Made by a program: the position numbers and the translations under genes. A DNA stretch of 14,173 nt from Mycoemilia scoparia (lineage: Eukaryota; Kickxellomycota; Kickxellomycetes; Kickxellales; Kickxellaceae), in NCBI GenBank assembly GCA_027575805.1, contig JANBPU010000376.1, positions 1-14,173 on the forward strand, given 5' to 3'. Below the pieces are notes generated by a model, which saw nothing but the letters and a program-made list of their open reading frames with translations, ran no database searches and had not been told where the DNA came from. Shown piece after piece: positions 13,927 to 14,173 of this stretch. The number at the start of each line of letters is the position of its first letter. Within the stretch, counting starts at the first letter, position 1.

Positions 13927-14173
13927 TTAAATAAAACAGAAAGACAGGCTCACCCAATCGCATGGTTTTGACATTGTGGTTAAAAGGGTTACCTCCTCGT
14001 TTACTGCCAGTCCTGACAAAGACACCATTTTAACAAAGTTTGAACATAAGAGTGACCCCAACTGAAAACCCTGATAACATCGATGCCTATCCTGTAGTAT
14101 TTGACTGCCAGGTACCAAAAGATTTTATGCCAAAACAGCTTAGGGCTGCCAAAATGCGTATGCTTCCATCAAT
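13927..14173. other. Right edge, upstream of the RPP40 relic, unresolved
   Basis: The N-terminal third of RPP40 should lie here or beyond the edge. The minus strand has an open frame from 14118 to 13927 (FVKMVSLSGLAVNEEVTLLT), but I cannot match it to RPP40. It has possible 5' splice sites at GAGGAG|GTAACC and ATTGG|GTGAGC. No confident exon is called. Confidence 0.3.

Noticed and set aside
1..14173. Genetic-code change with TAA or TGA read as sense
   Set aside because: One intact gene ends at TGA, two end with TAG followed closely by TAA, and the long intact genes contain no internal TAA, TAG or TGA. Pseudogene decay explains the relic stops better.
1..14173. tRNA, rRNA, CRISPR arrays, prokaryotic operons or defence loci
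   Set aside because: No cloverleaf B-box pattern, no regularly spaced direct repeats with unique spacers, and no clustered co-oriented genes with short gaps were seen.

Overview
The window looks like AT-rich nuclear DNA of a eukaryote, most likely a fungus, possibly of the zygomycete-grade lineages. This rests on long single-exon genes behind TATA boxes, short spliceosomal introns (about 80-100 nt, GT..AG) in the one spliced gene, Q/N/S-rich proteins, no operons or bacterial ribosome-binding sites, and many short degenerate repeats between genes. The exact lineage cannot be told from the sequence alone.

Layout, left to right. (1) 143-630, minus: a decayed coding region that I do not recognise, with stops and a frameshift. 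(2) 660-1060: copies of two dispersed repeat families, here called F2 and F1. (3) 1583-2893 and 3751-4713, both minus: two intact intronless genes for disordered proteins. Both start with a basic amphipathic stretch and both carry DPF motifs. (4) 5250-5660: another F2 plus F1 cluster, followed by weak coding relics near 5710-5963 and 6180-6342. (5) 7389-9344, plus: an intact 651-residue prion-like G/N/Q/S/Y-rich protein with two hydrophobic stretches, a helical domain near the C-terminus and a terminal PPPY motif. (6) 9500-10205: F1 and F2 copies. (7) 10969-12207, plus: an intact 412-residue protein with five degenerate 16-19-residue repeats, then a mostly helical domain split by an Asp/Ala-rich stretch. 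(8) 12583-13771, minus: a recognisable RNase P/MRP subunit RPP40 gene in at least four exons whose splice phases all agree, but with in-frame TAA and TGA codons, so probably a pseudogene. An F1 element lies just upstream, in what should be its next intron.

No operon-like or defence-system organisation is visible. The four intact genes seem to be lineage-specific, low-complexity proteins with no assignable pathway. Motif content (DPF in two, PPPY in one) points weakly towards membrane traffic or ubiquitin-ligase recruitment; this is inference. The most notable signals are two intact families of disordered proteins, two unnamed short repeat families that occur close together, and a set of gene relics whose stop codons are mostly of the kind expected from C-to-T decay.
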